In this document: in pieces, positions 18,480-26,406 of the stretch
How the letters are laid out: each line of letters opens with the position of its first letter
Position numbering within the stretch: the stretch's first letter is position 1
Source of the DNA: Paracoccus onchidii
GTDB lineage: Bacteria; Pseudomonadota; Alphaproteobacteria; Rhodobacterales; Rhodobacteraceae
Direction: 5' to 3'
Assembly: GCF_028294535.1 (NCBI RefSeq)
Contig: NZ_JAQBIE010000010.1
Coordinates: 1 to 64,000, forward strand
Length of the DNA stretch: 64,000 nt
Position numbers and translations under genes: made by a program
Notes under the pieces: model-generated
Told to the model about the DNA's origin: nothing
The model's input: only the letters and a program-made list of their open reading frames with translations
The model's database searches: none

Positions 18480-18523
18480 TATAGCTCACCCCCGGTAATC
18501 GCGATTACCGGGGGTGAGCTATA
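18480..18523. repeat. Perfect 44-bp palindrome
   Basis: Two 22-base arms meet with no spacer; the left arm starts TATAGCTCACCCCCGG and the symmetry centre is between 18501 and 18502. All 22 pairs were checked by hand. The symmetry stops at 18479/18524. It lies 41 bp after the parB stop and 24 bp from a 16-bp parS-like palindrome. There is no T tract on either strand, so an ordinary terminator is not the obvious reading; it could be a partition, resolution or replication-related site. Confidence 0.85.
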
Positions 18524-18547
18524 TTTGACATCTTCACATTCCAGTAT

Positions 18548-18563
18548 CTTCCCCGTGGGGAAG
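18548..18563. repeat. parS-like palindrome, copy 1
   Basis: CTTCCCCGTGGGGAAG: 7-bp arms around GT. It sits one base past the parB stop codon. Identical to the copy at 19959-19974. Confidence 0.75.
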
Positions 18564-18564
18564 G

Positions 18565-19653
18565 TCAATCAATCTGCTGCAACAGCTCCGCGACAGCCAA
18601 CTCTAGACGCCGTCGGTCTATGGTTGAAAAGTCTTTGGGCAATCGAATTTCCAACCTTCCATTCGCAGCAGTACATTTCGCGCTCCCTTCCGGTCGAGCA
18701 ACCTGAAACGTTGTTTTTGCCTTGCTTGCTGTCGGTCGCGCGGCGGACTTACGACCTTTTACGGGTTCTGCCCCCTGCCCTGCATAACCTCGCAGAATAT
18801 CCAGTTCTTCTTTTGCCGAACGGTCTTCATGTGCATCCAACTCGGAGACTATTGCGGGCACAGCGCTAGGCGTATCAGAGATACGTTGCGCCAAGGCCAA
18901 GCCCAATGCGCGTGGGATTTCTTGTGAAAATCGAAGAGATGCGCCCAATGCCCTCATAACCGTGATGAAGTGACGGATATATGTTCGCTTCTGATAGCCC
19001 GCAGATTTAAAAAGGGACGCAACAGCCTTTTCAGGTTCGTCAGTTTCAGTACCGGGGTCCGCAGCGTATTGCAGCGCAAGCTGGGCCATCTCTGCAAACG
19101 AGATGTCCTTACGCACAAGATTTTCGTCCACCATACGCCGATACAACTGCTCCAGTTGATCGCCTTTTGCCGAGATCCCGGCAGGAATTCTGCCCCAGCG
19201 CGCTTCGTCACCTGTTTCCTGAAGCAAAGCGCGATAGGCTGAAAGCCTGCGCCAACCTTGGATCAGCTCGTATCTACCATTGGATGACGGCTCGACGCGA
19301 ACTGGGTTGGACAACCCTATATCACGAATAGAGCGGATCAACTCGGGGAGGTCTTCATCGACCCCTGCCCCGCGGTCCCGGATCAGTTTATCGGCGTCGA
19401 TCGCGTCCAGCGCGATAAGATCGGTAATCAATCCTGCGCGCTTGAGCCGGACATGCTCTTGCGCCAGGGCATCGTTTTCAGCCCGAATTTGCGCCTCGAT
19501 GCGCGCACGGTCGCGGCTGGATTCGACGGTTTCAGCGATTGCTGTTGCCATTGGACCGCGCCGGGTCTCTTTTTCGTCCATCTTCCCTGCGGGGAAGTTC
19601 TCGGGTTCATCCTGTGGAACCTCAATATCAAACATGCGCCTCTTCTTGCTCAT
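18565..19653 (-). CDS. parB: ParB/RepB-type plasmid partition protein
   Basis: A 362-residue centromere-binding partition protein. A ParB/Srx (CTPase-like) domain spans about residues 75-200 (DLPELIRSIRDIGLSNPVRVEPSSNGRYELIQGWRRLSAYRALL, then RMVDENLVRKDISFAEMAQLAL). A helix-turn-helix region follows near 205-240 (SLFKSAGYQKRTYIRHFITVMRAL). The C terminus is a short dimerisation-like tail after a basic linker. It overlaps parA by ATGA. One copy of the 16-bp palindrome lies inside its 5' end, where it encodes ENFPAGK, and another follows its stop. It should bind its parS site and load onto plasmid DNA for ParA-driven segregation. Confidence 0.85.
   Translation of the reverse strand: MSKKRRMFDIEVPQDEPENFPAGKMDEKETRRGPMATAIAETVESSRDRARIEAQIRAENDALAQEHVRLKRAGLITDLIALDAIDADKLIRDRGAGVDEDLPELIRSIRDIGLSNPVRVEPSSNGRYELIQGWRRLSAYRALLQETGDEARWGRIPAGISAKGDQLEQLYRRMVDENLVRKDISFAEMAQLALQYAADPGTETDEPEKAVASLFKSAGYQKRTYIRHFITVMRALGASLRFSQEIPRALGLALAQRISDTPSAVPAIVSELDAHEDRSAKEELDILRGYAGQGAEPVKGRKSAARPTASKAKTTFQVARPEGSAKCTAANGRLEIRLPKDFSTIDRRRLELAVAELLQQID
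19582..19597. repeat. parS-like palindrome, copy 2
   Basis: CTTCCCTGCGGGGAAG inside the 5' part of parB, 6-bp perfect arms around TGCG. It differs from copies 1 and 3 at three central positions. The reverse-strand codons read FPAGK. Confidence 0.7.
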
Positions 19654-20954
19654 GCTTCATCCTCCAATTGAATCCACGCCTGTAGAAAGGACATCTTGAA
19701 TTCTTCATAGGCCTGATCAAAGGTCGCGCGGGCACGGCGCCAGGTGCCACGCGTCATTTCACGATAGTCTATCTCGTAGATCGAACTTAGGAAGCGGCCT
19801 GACTGCTCAACAGCGCGGGTCATTTCCACAGGGTGCTCGGCCATCCGATCCCCGAACACCTGACGAAACGCGTTCAACATCGCCTGGTGCAATTCATTGG
19901 AAGGCTCATAGCGTGTCATCAGAAAGCGAATGTCCTGAAAAGCCTTCGGGAGTGCAATCTTCCCCGTGGGGAAGTTTTCAAAACCATGCGACAGATCTTC
20001 AAGCGCTTCGGACAACTGTCCGATAAAGCTAGTGGTTGAATCATACTCCCAGTAACCAGGCCCCGAAGGAATATATAGCATATCAGCCGCGAACACCGCG
20101 TTCATGGACTGATACCCAATGGCGGGGGGGCAATCGAACAAGATCAAGTCATAAGCATCATCCGCCAATCCGTCCAGAAACCGCGAGACGGCGCCGAAAA
20201 ACGTCCACTCTGGATTAAGATGCCGATATTGCGCGCTTGCGAACTCGACAAAGGCCGCGTTCGCACAACTGGGCACTATATCTATTGTCGGCCACGCGGT
20301 CGGTTTGATGAAATCAGCCGGACGCAGCGTTCCCAAGCCCATATCCCGGATCGATGCCGGAAGCTTGCGTTGGGGCAGGGCGGTACCCGACTCTGCGCCG
20401 GCCGCCGCCGCATTCATGCGATCGGTCTCGCGCTCGAGATCGCGAGCCATGATCCCCCAAACCGTGTGATCTTCACCCACATCGGTCAGCCCCATCGAGT
20501 GCGAAAGCGTGGCCTGCGGGTCGAAATCAACCACCAGCACCCGATAGCCATCCAATGCCGCGGCATGCGCAAAATGCAGGGCGACGGTCGACTTTCCGGC
20601 ACCGCCCTTGAAATTGGCGATCGCGGCACGGAAGGCCCGCTTGCCGGCCGGTCGCTCGGGAAGCAGACTACGCTTGCCAACCCGGATCCTGCGACGAAGT
20701 TCATTGATCTCATCAAGCGAGAACCACCGCTGCCGGCCATCTTCTTCAACTTCCCCGAGGGGAAGATTCGGATCCGCGGCCAGCTTGCCCCGAAAGGTCG
20801 ACTGATTGATCCGGAATATAAGCTCCGAGACCTCCCAGCTGGAAAACCGACGCAAGGTCTTCTCGTTCGCCGGGCTAAATGTCTGTCGGCGAATCCACCC
20901 TTGCATCTTCAGGGATTGCGACTGCAGCCGCGCGAGATCTTCGTGAGTGTACAT
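19650..20954 (-). CDS. parA: ParA/RepA-type partition ATPase
   Basis: A 434-residue type Ia ParA. Residues 1-100 form an N-terminal winged-helix DNA-binding region of the RepA kind (SSWEVSELIFRINQSTFRGKL, RWFSLDEINELRRRI). The deviant Walker A is KGGAGKST at 116-123, followed by VLVVDFDPQATLSHSMGL and LILFDCPPAIGYQSMNAV. The start at 20954 is the family N terminus (MYTHEDLARLQ); an open frame to 21128 would run through the likely operator. Type Ia ParA proteins both move the plasmid and repress their own operon. Two of the 16-bp palindromes lie inside the gene, encoding ENFPTGK and NLPLGE. Confidence 0.87.
   Translation of the reverse strand: MYTHEDLARLQSQSLKMQGWIRRQTFSPANEKTLRRFSSWEVSELIFRINQSTFRGKLAADPNLPLGEVEEDGRQRWFSLDEINELRRRIRVGKRSLLPERPAGKRAFRAAIANFKGGAGKSTVALHFAHAAALDGYRVLVVDFDPQATLSHSMGLTDVGEDHTVWGIMARDLERETDRMNAAAAGAESGTALPQRKLPASIRDMGLGTLRPADFIKPTAWPTIDIVPSCANAAFVEFASAQYRHLNPEWTFFGAVSRFLDGLADDAYDLILFDCPPAIGYQSMNAVFAADMLYIPSGPGYWEYDSTTSFIGQLSEALEDLSHGFENFPTGKIALPKAFQDIRFLMTRYEPSNELHQAMLNAFRQVFGDRMAEHPVEMTRAVEQSGRFLSSIYEIDYREMTRGTWRRARATFDQAYEEFKMSFLQAWIQLEDEA
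19959..19974. repeat. parS-like palindrome, copy 3
   Basis: CTTCCCCGTGGGGAAG within parA, identical to copy 1. On the coding strand it encodes ENFPTGK. Confidence 0.75.
20750..20765. repeat. parS-like palindrome, copy 4
   Basis: CTTCCCCGAGGGGAAG within the 5' third of parA, 7-bp arms around GA. On the coding strand it encodes NLPLGE. Confidence 0.72.
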
Positions 20955-21002
20955 GATATGCCTGCATTCAAGGACGTTGATTACTGCTGTTCTTGCTTTT
21001 AC

Positions 21003-21015
21003 GCGCAATTTGCGC
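21003..21015. promoter_or_regulatory. Palindromic candidate operator upstream of parA
   Basis: GCGCAATTTGCGC, a 6-bp inverted repeat around one T, 48 bp before the parA start. It could be where ParA represses parAB. The neighbouring 11-mer CGCTTTTGGCA (21013-21023) is repeated exactly at 21064-21074. Confidence 0.45.
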
Positions 21016-21140
21016 TTTTGGCAAAATGAGTTTTTAATGGAAAGGGAAACGCGGTTAGGCCGACGCTTTTGGCAGCAAATGCAGGGCTTACCTTCGGAAA
21101 TGGTGCCAAGGCGAATGCGGGCACGCAAAATCGCGAAAGT

Positions 21141-21236
21141 CGGCCATTAAGGTGTCACGCGAACCAGACGGCGAACGAATAGGGTGACATTTGCGGCCAA
21201 TAAGGTGACGCTCAAGATGTCACCCTTTACCATTAA
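21141..21236. other. Iteron-like repeats, candidate replication origin
   Basis: Two near-copies in direct orientation, CGGCCATTAAGGTGTCACGC at 21141-21160 and CGGCCAATAAGGTGACGCTC at 21194-21213, are interleaved with AGGGTGACATTTGCGGCC at 21181-21198 and an inverted ATGTCACCCTT at 21217-21227. An A+T-richer stretch (TTTACCATTAATACC) follows. The region is the 504-bp gap between divergent parA and rep, where plasmid origins and incompatibility elements usually lie. The origin call is inference. Confidence 0.5.
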
Positions 21237-21290
21237 TACCCATTTTCATAGTTGATACAAAGTGCTGTCTAACTGGCGAGGCAAAAGCCC

Positions 21291-21319
21291 TTGACAGAAT
21301 CGGCATTTAGGACGCTAAT
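21291..21319 (+). promoter_or_regulatory. Candidate rep promoter
   Basis: TTGACA at 21291-21296, a 17-base spacer, then GCTAAT at 21314-21319. It faces the rep gene, with a leader of about 130 bases to its start codon; such a leader could carry a countertranscript control. Confidence 0.4.
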
Positions 21320-21458
21320 GCCAAACCAGAGGCAAAAAGCGTTTGGGATGGCCGCTCTTGAAAGCATATCGGCAGAGACCGGGGCACATTTCCAGGCAAC
21401 AAGCCGCTCAAGCGGCAAGATGGGCAGATAGCCGGAACCCCGGCAAGCAGGAGCAGTG

Positions 21459-22139
21459 ATGCAGGTTCTTAGACCTGTCGGTCGTGAGGCCGCAGCCAAG
21501 AAATATGACTTGCTGTCAGCGATGATGGCATATGCGCTGGCCGGGGATCAGCATCGTCAACGATTGATCATGCGTCTGATGTCGTTGATTACCACACGAT
21601 ACAACTGGCAGCGCAACGAATTGACCATGGGGCAACGGGAAATCGCGCGCTTGTGGTCCGTCGATGAACGTACCGTCAAACGGGATATGGCACGGTTGCG
21701 CAGCCTGGGCTGGCTGGAGTTGAAGCGGGCAGGGGTGCGTGGGCGCGTCGCCATGCACGGACTGGATATCGAGCGGATCATGCTGGACACCAAACCGGTC
21801 TGGCCCAATATCGGCGAGGATTTCGCGTCACGGATTGGCGGAACGCCCGAGGCTGTCGACACCAAGGTGGTTCCGATTCGCAGGGCCACGCCAGTTCAGG
21901 CAAATGGTCTATGGGGCGCGGCACGCGACTATCTGGCTGGTGAAGACCCCGCGCTGTTCGATGCCTGGATCGCCAGTCTGGCTGACGGCGGCATCGAGGA
22001 TGATTGCCAGACACTGCTCGCCCCAAGCAAGTTTCATGCGGCCTATGTGCGGACGCATCTTCTGAAACGGTTGCAGATGGCGTTGCGACGTATGGATGGC
22101 ACGGTTTCCGTAGTGCGGGTCATTGCCAGAGGGATCTGA
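21459..22139 (+). CDS. DnaA-like plasmid replication initiator
   Basis: A 226-residue replicase of the DnaA-like plasmid class known in Rhodobacterales. The N-terminal half is a winged helix-turn-helix (LTMGQREIARLWSVDERTVKRDMARLRSLGWLELKRAGVRGRVA). The C-terminal part resembles the DnaA domain I/N-terminal block (LWGAARDYLAGEDPALFDAWIASLADGG, then APSKFHAAYVRTHLLKRL). There is no AAA+ ATPase domain, so it is not a chromosomal DnaA. The ATG at 21459 has AGGAG five bases upstream; a GTG directly before it is in frame. It is divergent from parAB across the repeat region. Confidence 0.75.
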   Translation: MQVLRPVGREAAAKKYDLLSAMMAYALAGDQHRQRLIMRLMSLITTRYNWQRNELTMGQREIARLWSVDERTVKRDMARLRSLGWLELKRAGVRGRVAMHGLDIERIMLDTKPVWPNIGEDFASRIGGTPEAVDTKVVPIRRATPVQANGLWGAARDYLAGEDPALFDAWIASLADGGIEDDCQTLLAPSKFHAAYVRTHLLKRLQMALRRMDGTVSVVRVIARGI

Positions 22140-22234
22140 CGGGCATGTAACAATGGCGCGCGTTTTTGCGAACAGGCGGGTATTGCGCTGCATTCGTCGT
22201 GCGGCCTCATCAATCGCAGGAAGGATCTTGGCCC

Positions 22235-24388
22235 GTGTTGCGCCCGTTTATATTCATTCTCCTCGTCGCTGCTGTTGCATCGGCCTGGCTTGTATTGCCG
22301 ACCGACCAACTGGGGCTGGATTGGCTTCGGCTTCAGATTAGCAATCTACGCAGCACCATTGACGCCAATCCCATGACGGCATGGGTTTCCTATTTCCTTG
22401 CTTATGTCGCAGTTGCCGCGCTGTCATTGCCGATTGCTCTGTGGTTGACGCTGGGGGCAGGGGCCCTGTTCGGGTTCGGATACGGGCTGCTTCTGGTTTC
22501 TTTCGCCGCAAGTATAGGTGCCAGCCTTGCTTTTCTGGCCTCGCGCTATCTGCTTCGGGATTGGGTGCAGGCAAAATTGGGTGAGCGCGCCAAGGCCATC
22601 AAGCAAGGGCTGGATCGGGACGGTGCATTTTACCTGTTCTCTTTGCGCCTCGTGCCGGTCTTTCCGTTTTTTATCATCAATCTGTTGATGGGGCTGACCA
22701 GGATTCCGGCGTTGCGTTTCTATGCAGTCAGCCAGATCGGGATGCTACCTGCAACGGCGCTATACGTGAATGCCGGAACACAAATCGGGCAACTGGAAAG
22801 CCTGTCGGGCATCCTGTCACCCGAGGTGTTCCTATCCTTCGCGCTGTTGGCTGTTTTTCCTTGGGTCCTGCGCCTGATCCAAAAGCGGCTTCAACGGCGG
22901 CGTATATATGCGGGACATAAACCACCCACCGGTTTTGACCGCAATCTGATCGTGATCGGGGCGGGCGCGGCAGGTCTTGTATCGGCCTATATTGCTGCGG
23001 CCACAAAGGCGAAGGTGACCCTGGTGGAAGCTGGCGAGATGGGGGGTGATTGTCTGAACACCGGTTGCGTGCCGTCCAAGGCATTGATTCGCAGTGCAGA
23101 ACTTGCACATGAAATGCGCAATGCTGATTGCTATGGTTTGTCACCGACCGAGCCGGTCGTGCCGTTTCGGAAAGTCATCGACCGGGTGCATGCGGTCATC
23201 GCCGCCATCGCACCGCATGACAGCGTCGAGAGATACGAAAAGCTGGGCGTCGAAGTTCTGCGTGGATACGCCCGAATCATCGATCCTTGGACGGTCGAGA
23301 TCGCATTGCATGACGGCGGCACGCGACGGCTTACTGCGCGATCCCTGATCATCGCGACCGGTGCTCAGGCCGTCGTCCCGGATATTCCGGGGCTGGATCG
23401 GGTCGGGCCGCTGACATCGGACAATATGTGGCAGAGTTTGCGCAACCGAGATCACGCGCCCGAACGCATGGTCGTGCTGGGCGGAGGTCCTATCGGTTCA
23501 GAGCTTGCCCAGGCATTTGCGCGCCTTGGTTCTCATGTGACCCAGATCGAGGCGGGTGACCGGCTGCTTGCCAAGGAGGATCCCGAGGTTTCGGATCTTG
23601 TGCGCGATGCGTTTCAACAGGACGGAATCGAGATTTTGCTGGGGCAGACGGCAACATCGGCGGGAATCGATCCTGACGGTCGGAAATGGATAGCGGTCGG
23701 TATGGGACCGGACGAAAAGCGTATTCCGTTCGACGAAATCATCGTGGCTGTCGGCCGCGCACCTCGACTGAAGGGCTTTGGCCTGGAAGAGTTGGGGGTC
23801 GAGGTTTCACGCGTCGTTGAGACGAATGAATATCTGGAAACGGTCTATCCGAATATTCTTGCCGCAGGTGACGTTGCCGGACCATTTCAATTCACGCATA
23901 CAGCCAGCCATCAGGCGTGGTTTGCCGCCGTCAACGCCCTGTTTGGCAATCTCAAGCGGTTCAAAGCCGATTACCGTGTCATCCCCTGGGCGACATTTAC
24001 ATCCCCGCAAGTCGCCCGTGTCGGTCTGTCCGAGACTCAGGCCGCAGAGCAAGGGGTCGAGGTCGATGTGACGCGATACGGTCTGGATGACCTCGATCGT
24101 GCCATTGCCGATGGCGGTGCAACCGGATTCGTCAAGGTCTTGACGGCGAAGGGCAAGGATCGGATTCTGGGGGTGACCATCGTTGGGCATCAGGCAGGGG
24201 AACTGATCGCGGAATTCGTGTTGGCCATGAAGCATGGCATCGGGTTAAACAAGATCCTTGGCACCATCCATATCTATCCGACCATGGCCGAGGCGAATAA
24301 GCAGGTTGCAGGTGAATGGCGGCGTAACAATGTCAATCCGACCTTGCTTGCGATTCTTGCGCGTTTTCATGCGTGGAGGCGGGGGTGA
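22235..24388 (+). CDS. TVP38/TMEM64 membrane domain fused to a flavoprotein disulfide reductase
   Basis: A 717-residue fusion. Residues about 1-215 are a membrane region of the SNARE-associated/TVP38 (DedA-like) family, with TLGAGALFGFGYGLLLVSFAASIGASLAF and FYLFSLRLVPVFPFFIINLLMGLTRI. From about residue 235 it is a class I pyridine nucleotide-disulfide oxidoreductase of mercuric-reductase type: IGAGAAGLVSA (FAD), redox pair Cys-273/Cys-278 in GGDCLNTGCVPSK, GGGPIGSE (NAD(P)H), and a C-terminal dimerisation domain. The GTG at 22235 has AGGAAGGA upstream; earlier frames lack support. It overlaps the next gene by GTGA. Substrate unknown; a mercury-specific C-terminal Cys pair is absent. Confidence 0.85.
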   Translation: MLRPFIFILLVAAVASAWLVLPTDQLGLDWLRLQISNLRSTIDANPMTAWVSYFLAYVAVAALSLPIALWLTLGAGALFGFGYGLLLVSFAASIGASLAFLASRYLLRDWVQAKLGERAKAIKQGLDRDGAFYLFSLRLVPVFPFFIINLLMGLTRIPALRFYAVSQIGMLPATALYVNAGTQIGQLESLSGILSPEVFLSFALLAVFPWVLRLIQKRLQRRRIYAGHKPPTGFDRNLIVIGAGAAGLVSAYIAAATKAKVTLVEAGEMGGDCLNTGCVPSKALIRSAELAHEMRNADCYGLSPTEPVVPFRKVIDRVHAVIAAIAPHDSVERYEKLGVEVLRGYARIIDPWTVEIALHDGGTRRLTARSLIIATGAQAVVPDIPGLDRVGPLTSDNMWQSLRNRDHAPERMVVLGGGPIGSELAQAFARLGSHVTQIEAGDRLLAKEDPEVSDLVRDAFQQDGIEILLGQTATSAGIDPDGRKWIAVGMGPDEKRIPFDEIIVAVGRAPRLKGFGLEELGVEVSRVVETNEYLETVYPNILAAGDVAGPFQFTHTASHQAWFAAVNALFGNLKRFKADYRVIPWATFTSPQVARVGLSETQAAEQGVEVDVTRYGLDDLDRAIADGGATGFVKVLTAKGKDRILGVTIVGHQAGELIAEFVLAMKHGIGLNKILGTIHIYPTMAEANKQVAGEWRRNNVNPTLLAILARFHAWRRG

Positions 24389-25005
24389 TAGACGCCAAGA
24401 TCCTTCCACTTCAGCGGGCAGTTCTGCGCCCTGTGGGCGTCAGCCTGAAAAAGCGCGGCATCCGGGCGGATTGGGTGTCGTTGGTCGGGTTCGCAATTGG
24501 GGTGTTTGCCTTTGTCGCGATCGCGATGGGGCAAACATTTCTGGGGGCCGGGCTGATACTGGCGAACCGTCTGTTCGATGGTGTCGATGGCGCGGTGGCC
24601 CGCGCGGGATCGCCAACGGACCGAGGGGCATTTCTGGACATCGCGTTGGATTTCGTATTCTACGCATTGGTGCCTTTGGGGTTCGCGATTGACGACCCTG
24701 CTGCGAATGCGCTGCCGGCAGCGATCTTGATTGCGGCATTTGTCGGAACCGGATCATCCTTTCTGGCCTTTGCGGCAATTGCCGAACGTCGCAAGTTGAC
24801 GACCAGCCATTATCCGACCAAGGGGATCTATTATCTGGGGGGATTGACCGAAGGGTTCGAGACGATCGTCGTTTTTGTCGCGATGTGCCTTTGGCCAGAA
24901 CGGTTCGCCGTGATCGCATCCTGTTTTGCGACAGCGTGTCTGTTGACGACCTTGCTGCGTTGGCATCAAGGTTGGATAGTGTTTTCCCCTCGAGAAAAAG
25001 GATAG
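24385..25005 (+). CDS. CDP-alcohol phosphatidyltransferase family protein
   Basis: A 206-residue membrane enzyme that would join a CDP-linked lipid to an alcohol. The catalytic motif is intact: D65, D68-G69, A72-R73, G81, D85 and D89 (DGVDGAVAR, then GAFLDIALD). About five hydrophobic segments surround it. The GTG at 24385 overlaps the upstream stop as GTGA and has GGAGG five bases before it. The alcohol used cannot be told from the sequence. It is the middle gene of a three-gene operon with the TVP38 fusion and an MliC-like protein, suggesting an envelope or lipid role. Confidence 0.82.
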   Translation: MIDAKILPLQRAVLRPVGVSLKKRGIRADWVSLVGFAIGVFAFVAIAMGQTFLGAGLILANRLFDGVDGAVARAGSPTDRGAFLDIALDFVFYALVPLGFAIDDPAANALPAAILIAAFVGTGSSFLAFAAIAERRKLTTSHYPTKGIYYLGGLTEGFETIVVFVAMCLWPERFAVIASCFATACLLTTLLRWHQGWIVFSPREKG

Positions 25006-25007
25006 CC

Positions 25008-25361
25008 ATGACCTTGCTGCACGCGACGGCAACCGGAATTATGTCGATGACATTGATGGGGGCGCCTGCGATGGCGGGCGTTGCCTTGACCCTGGATCTT
25101 GGCCCTGCGGGCGAAACGACCGCGGCGACATATCGTTGTGATGATGGTGATCTGGTCGTGACCTACGTGAATGTCGGCGCAAATAGCCTGGCATTGCTGC
25201 AGGTCGACGGGGAAGAGCGGGTTTTCGTCAACGTCATGTCGGCATCCGGGGCACGCTATGTTTCCGGATCATTGGAATGGTGGTCAAAAGGTGACGGGGC
25301 CGTTCTGACAGATCTTCAAGACGAAGATTCCGGCACGAGCTGTACCGCAAGCCAAGAATAG
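25008..25361 (+). CDS. MliC/PliC-like lysozyme-inhibitor family protein
   Basis: A 117-residue secreted protein. A signal peptide covers about residues 1-23 (ending PAMAG). The rest fits the MliC fold: YRCDDGDLVVTYVN, NSLALLQVDGEERVFVNVMSASGARYVSG and LEWWSKGDGAVL, with two cysteines (YRC and near the end, SGTSC) able to form the usual disulfide. There is no lipobox, so it is probably free in the periplasm. The ATG at 25008 is preceded by AAAAAGGA. It ends 9 bp before the convergent LysR gene. Confidence 0.78.
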   Translation: MTLLHATATGIMSMTLMGAPAMAGVALTLDLGPAGETTAATYRCDDGDLVVTYVNVGANSLALLQVDGEERVFVNVMSASGARYVSGSLEWWSKGDGAVLTDLQDEDSGTSCTASQE

Positions 25362-25370
25362 GGCAGGGAC

Positions 25371-26252
25371 CTATCCCCGAGGCGACTGCAGTAAAAACTC
25401 CATAAAGGTGCGCATGGCCGCGGTCATCAGCTTGCCCGTAGCGTAAACAAGATGGATCGGAATACCGGGCAAGCGATAATCGCTCATCAAGGGGATTAGC
25501 TTTCCGGCCTCCAGATCGCCAGCGACGGCAAATTTCGGCATCAGGGTAACGCCGCGGCCGCTAAGTGCCATCTGGTGCAGCATCTCGGAGTTATTCGCCG
25601 CAAAGACGGGCTGCACCCGTTGAAATATCACCTGGCCTGAACGCCTTAGCGGCCAGGTGCCCGTGCCGCGAAGATTGGTGTAGTGCAGGCAGTCATGTTG
25701 TAAAAGATCGGCGGGTTCCTGCGGTGCGCCTTTGGCCGCGACATAATCCGGCGAGGCGACCAACAGGATCTCGGCCTCATCCAGCTTGCGCGCATGCAGG
25801 GTGGAATCCTCTAGGTTGCCGATGCGGATCACGGCATCAAAGCTATCAGAAACGAGATCCGAAAAACCGTCATCCAGTACGAATTCCAGCTGAATTTCGG
25901 GATATTCCTGCGTGAAACGCAAGATATGCGGTTGCAGCACCTTCAACGTATAGCCAACGGGTGCGCCGATCTTCAAGGCGCCCGAGGGATGGCCGCTTGC
26001 GGCGCGAACGCCTTCGTTGGCGGCGTCCATCATGCGCAGGGCTTCGCGAACGCGCTGACTGTATTCCAGGCCGACGGCGGTCGGGCTGACGGATCTGGTC
26101 GTGCGGGTCAGCAGGCGCGCACCCAGATCATGTTCCAGATCGGTGATATACTTGCTGCAAATACTGCGCGATATTCCCATTCTCCGCGCGGCGGCGGAAA
26201 AACTGCCTTCATCGATAATCGCGATGAAGGTTCGCAGTATCGTTGTTTCCAT
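25371..26252 (-). CDS. LysR-family transcriptional regulator
   Basis: A 293-residue regulator. Residues 1-60 form the LysR helix-turn-helix (METTILRTFIAIIDEGSFSAAARRMGISRSICSKYITDLEHDLGARLLTRTTRSV, in parts). The effector domain follows, with ALKIGAPVGYTLKVLQPHILRF and IRIGNLEDSTLHARKL. The start at 26252 is the family N terminus; an open frame to 26366 overlaps the hairpin terminator and adds unconserved sequence. The target is unknown: it converges on the lipid/lysozyme-inhibitor operon and shares its strand with the small secreted protein upstream. Confidence 0.87.
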   Translation of the reverse strand: METTILRTFIAIIDEGSFSAAARRMGISRSICSKYITDLEHDLGARLLTRTTRSVSPTAVGLEYSQRVREALRMMDAANEGVRAASGHPSGALKIGAPVGYTLKVLQPHILRFTQEYPEIQLEFVLDDGFSDLVSDSFDAVIRIGNLEDSTLHARKLDEAEILLVASPDYVAAKGAPQEPADLLQHDCLHYTNLRGTGTWPLRRSGQVIFQRVQPVFAANNSEMLHQMALSGRGVTLMPKFAVAGDLEAGKLIPLMSDYRLPGIPIHLVYATGKLMTAAMRTFMEFLLQSPRG

Positions 26253-26365
26253 AGGAAGGTCTGGTCCATTCGCTCGCGACGCAGCTGTAAATGCGCCAAA
26301 AAAGCGAAAAGGAAAACCGCCCATTTCGGGCGGCTCCTTCACAGACCCGTTACAATCGGGTGTCA

Positions 26366-26396
26366 AGAGACGCTTGCCAGGGGTGCAAGCGTCTCT
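26366..26396 (-). terminator. Hairpin between the small secreted protein and lysR
   Basis: A perfect 12-bp stem, AGAGACGCTTGC (26366-26377) and its complement (26385-26396), with a 7-base loop. TGTC/GACA outside extends it past one bulged A. It lies 10 bp after the stop of the reverse-strand gene at 26407, as expected for its terminator, although no T run follows. Confidence 0.65.
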
Positions 26397-26406
26397 GACA
26401 AGGCGA

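Noticed and set aside
18480..18523. Reading the 44-bp palindrome as a CRISPR repeat or tRNA-like structure
   Set aside because: There is only one copy, with no spacer array and no cloverleaf.
20954..21128. N-terminal extension of ParA by 58 residues
   Set aside because: It would cover the palindromic operator candidate and adds a basic, unconserved sequence; the RepA-type N terminus starts at 20954.
22235..24388. Mercury resistance (merA)
   Set aside because: The reductase core resembles MerA, but there is no N-terminal MerP-like domain, no C-terminal Cys pair and no merR, merT or merP nearby.
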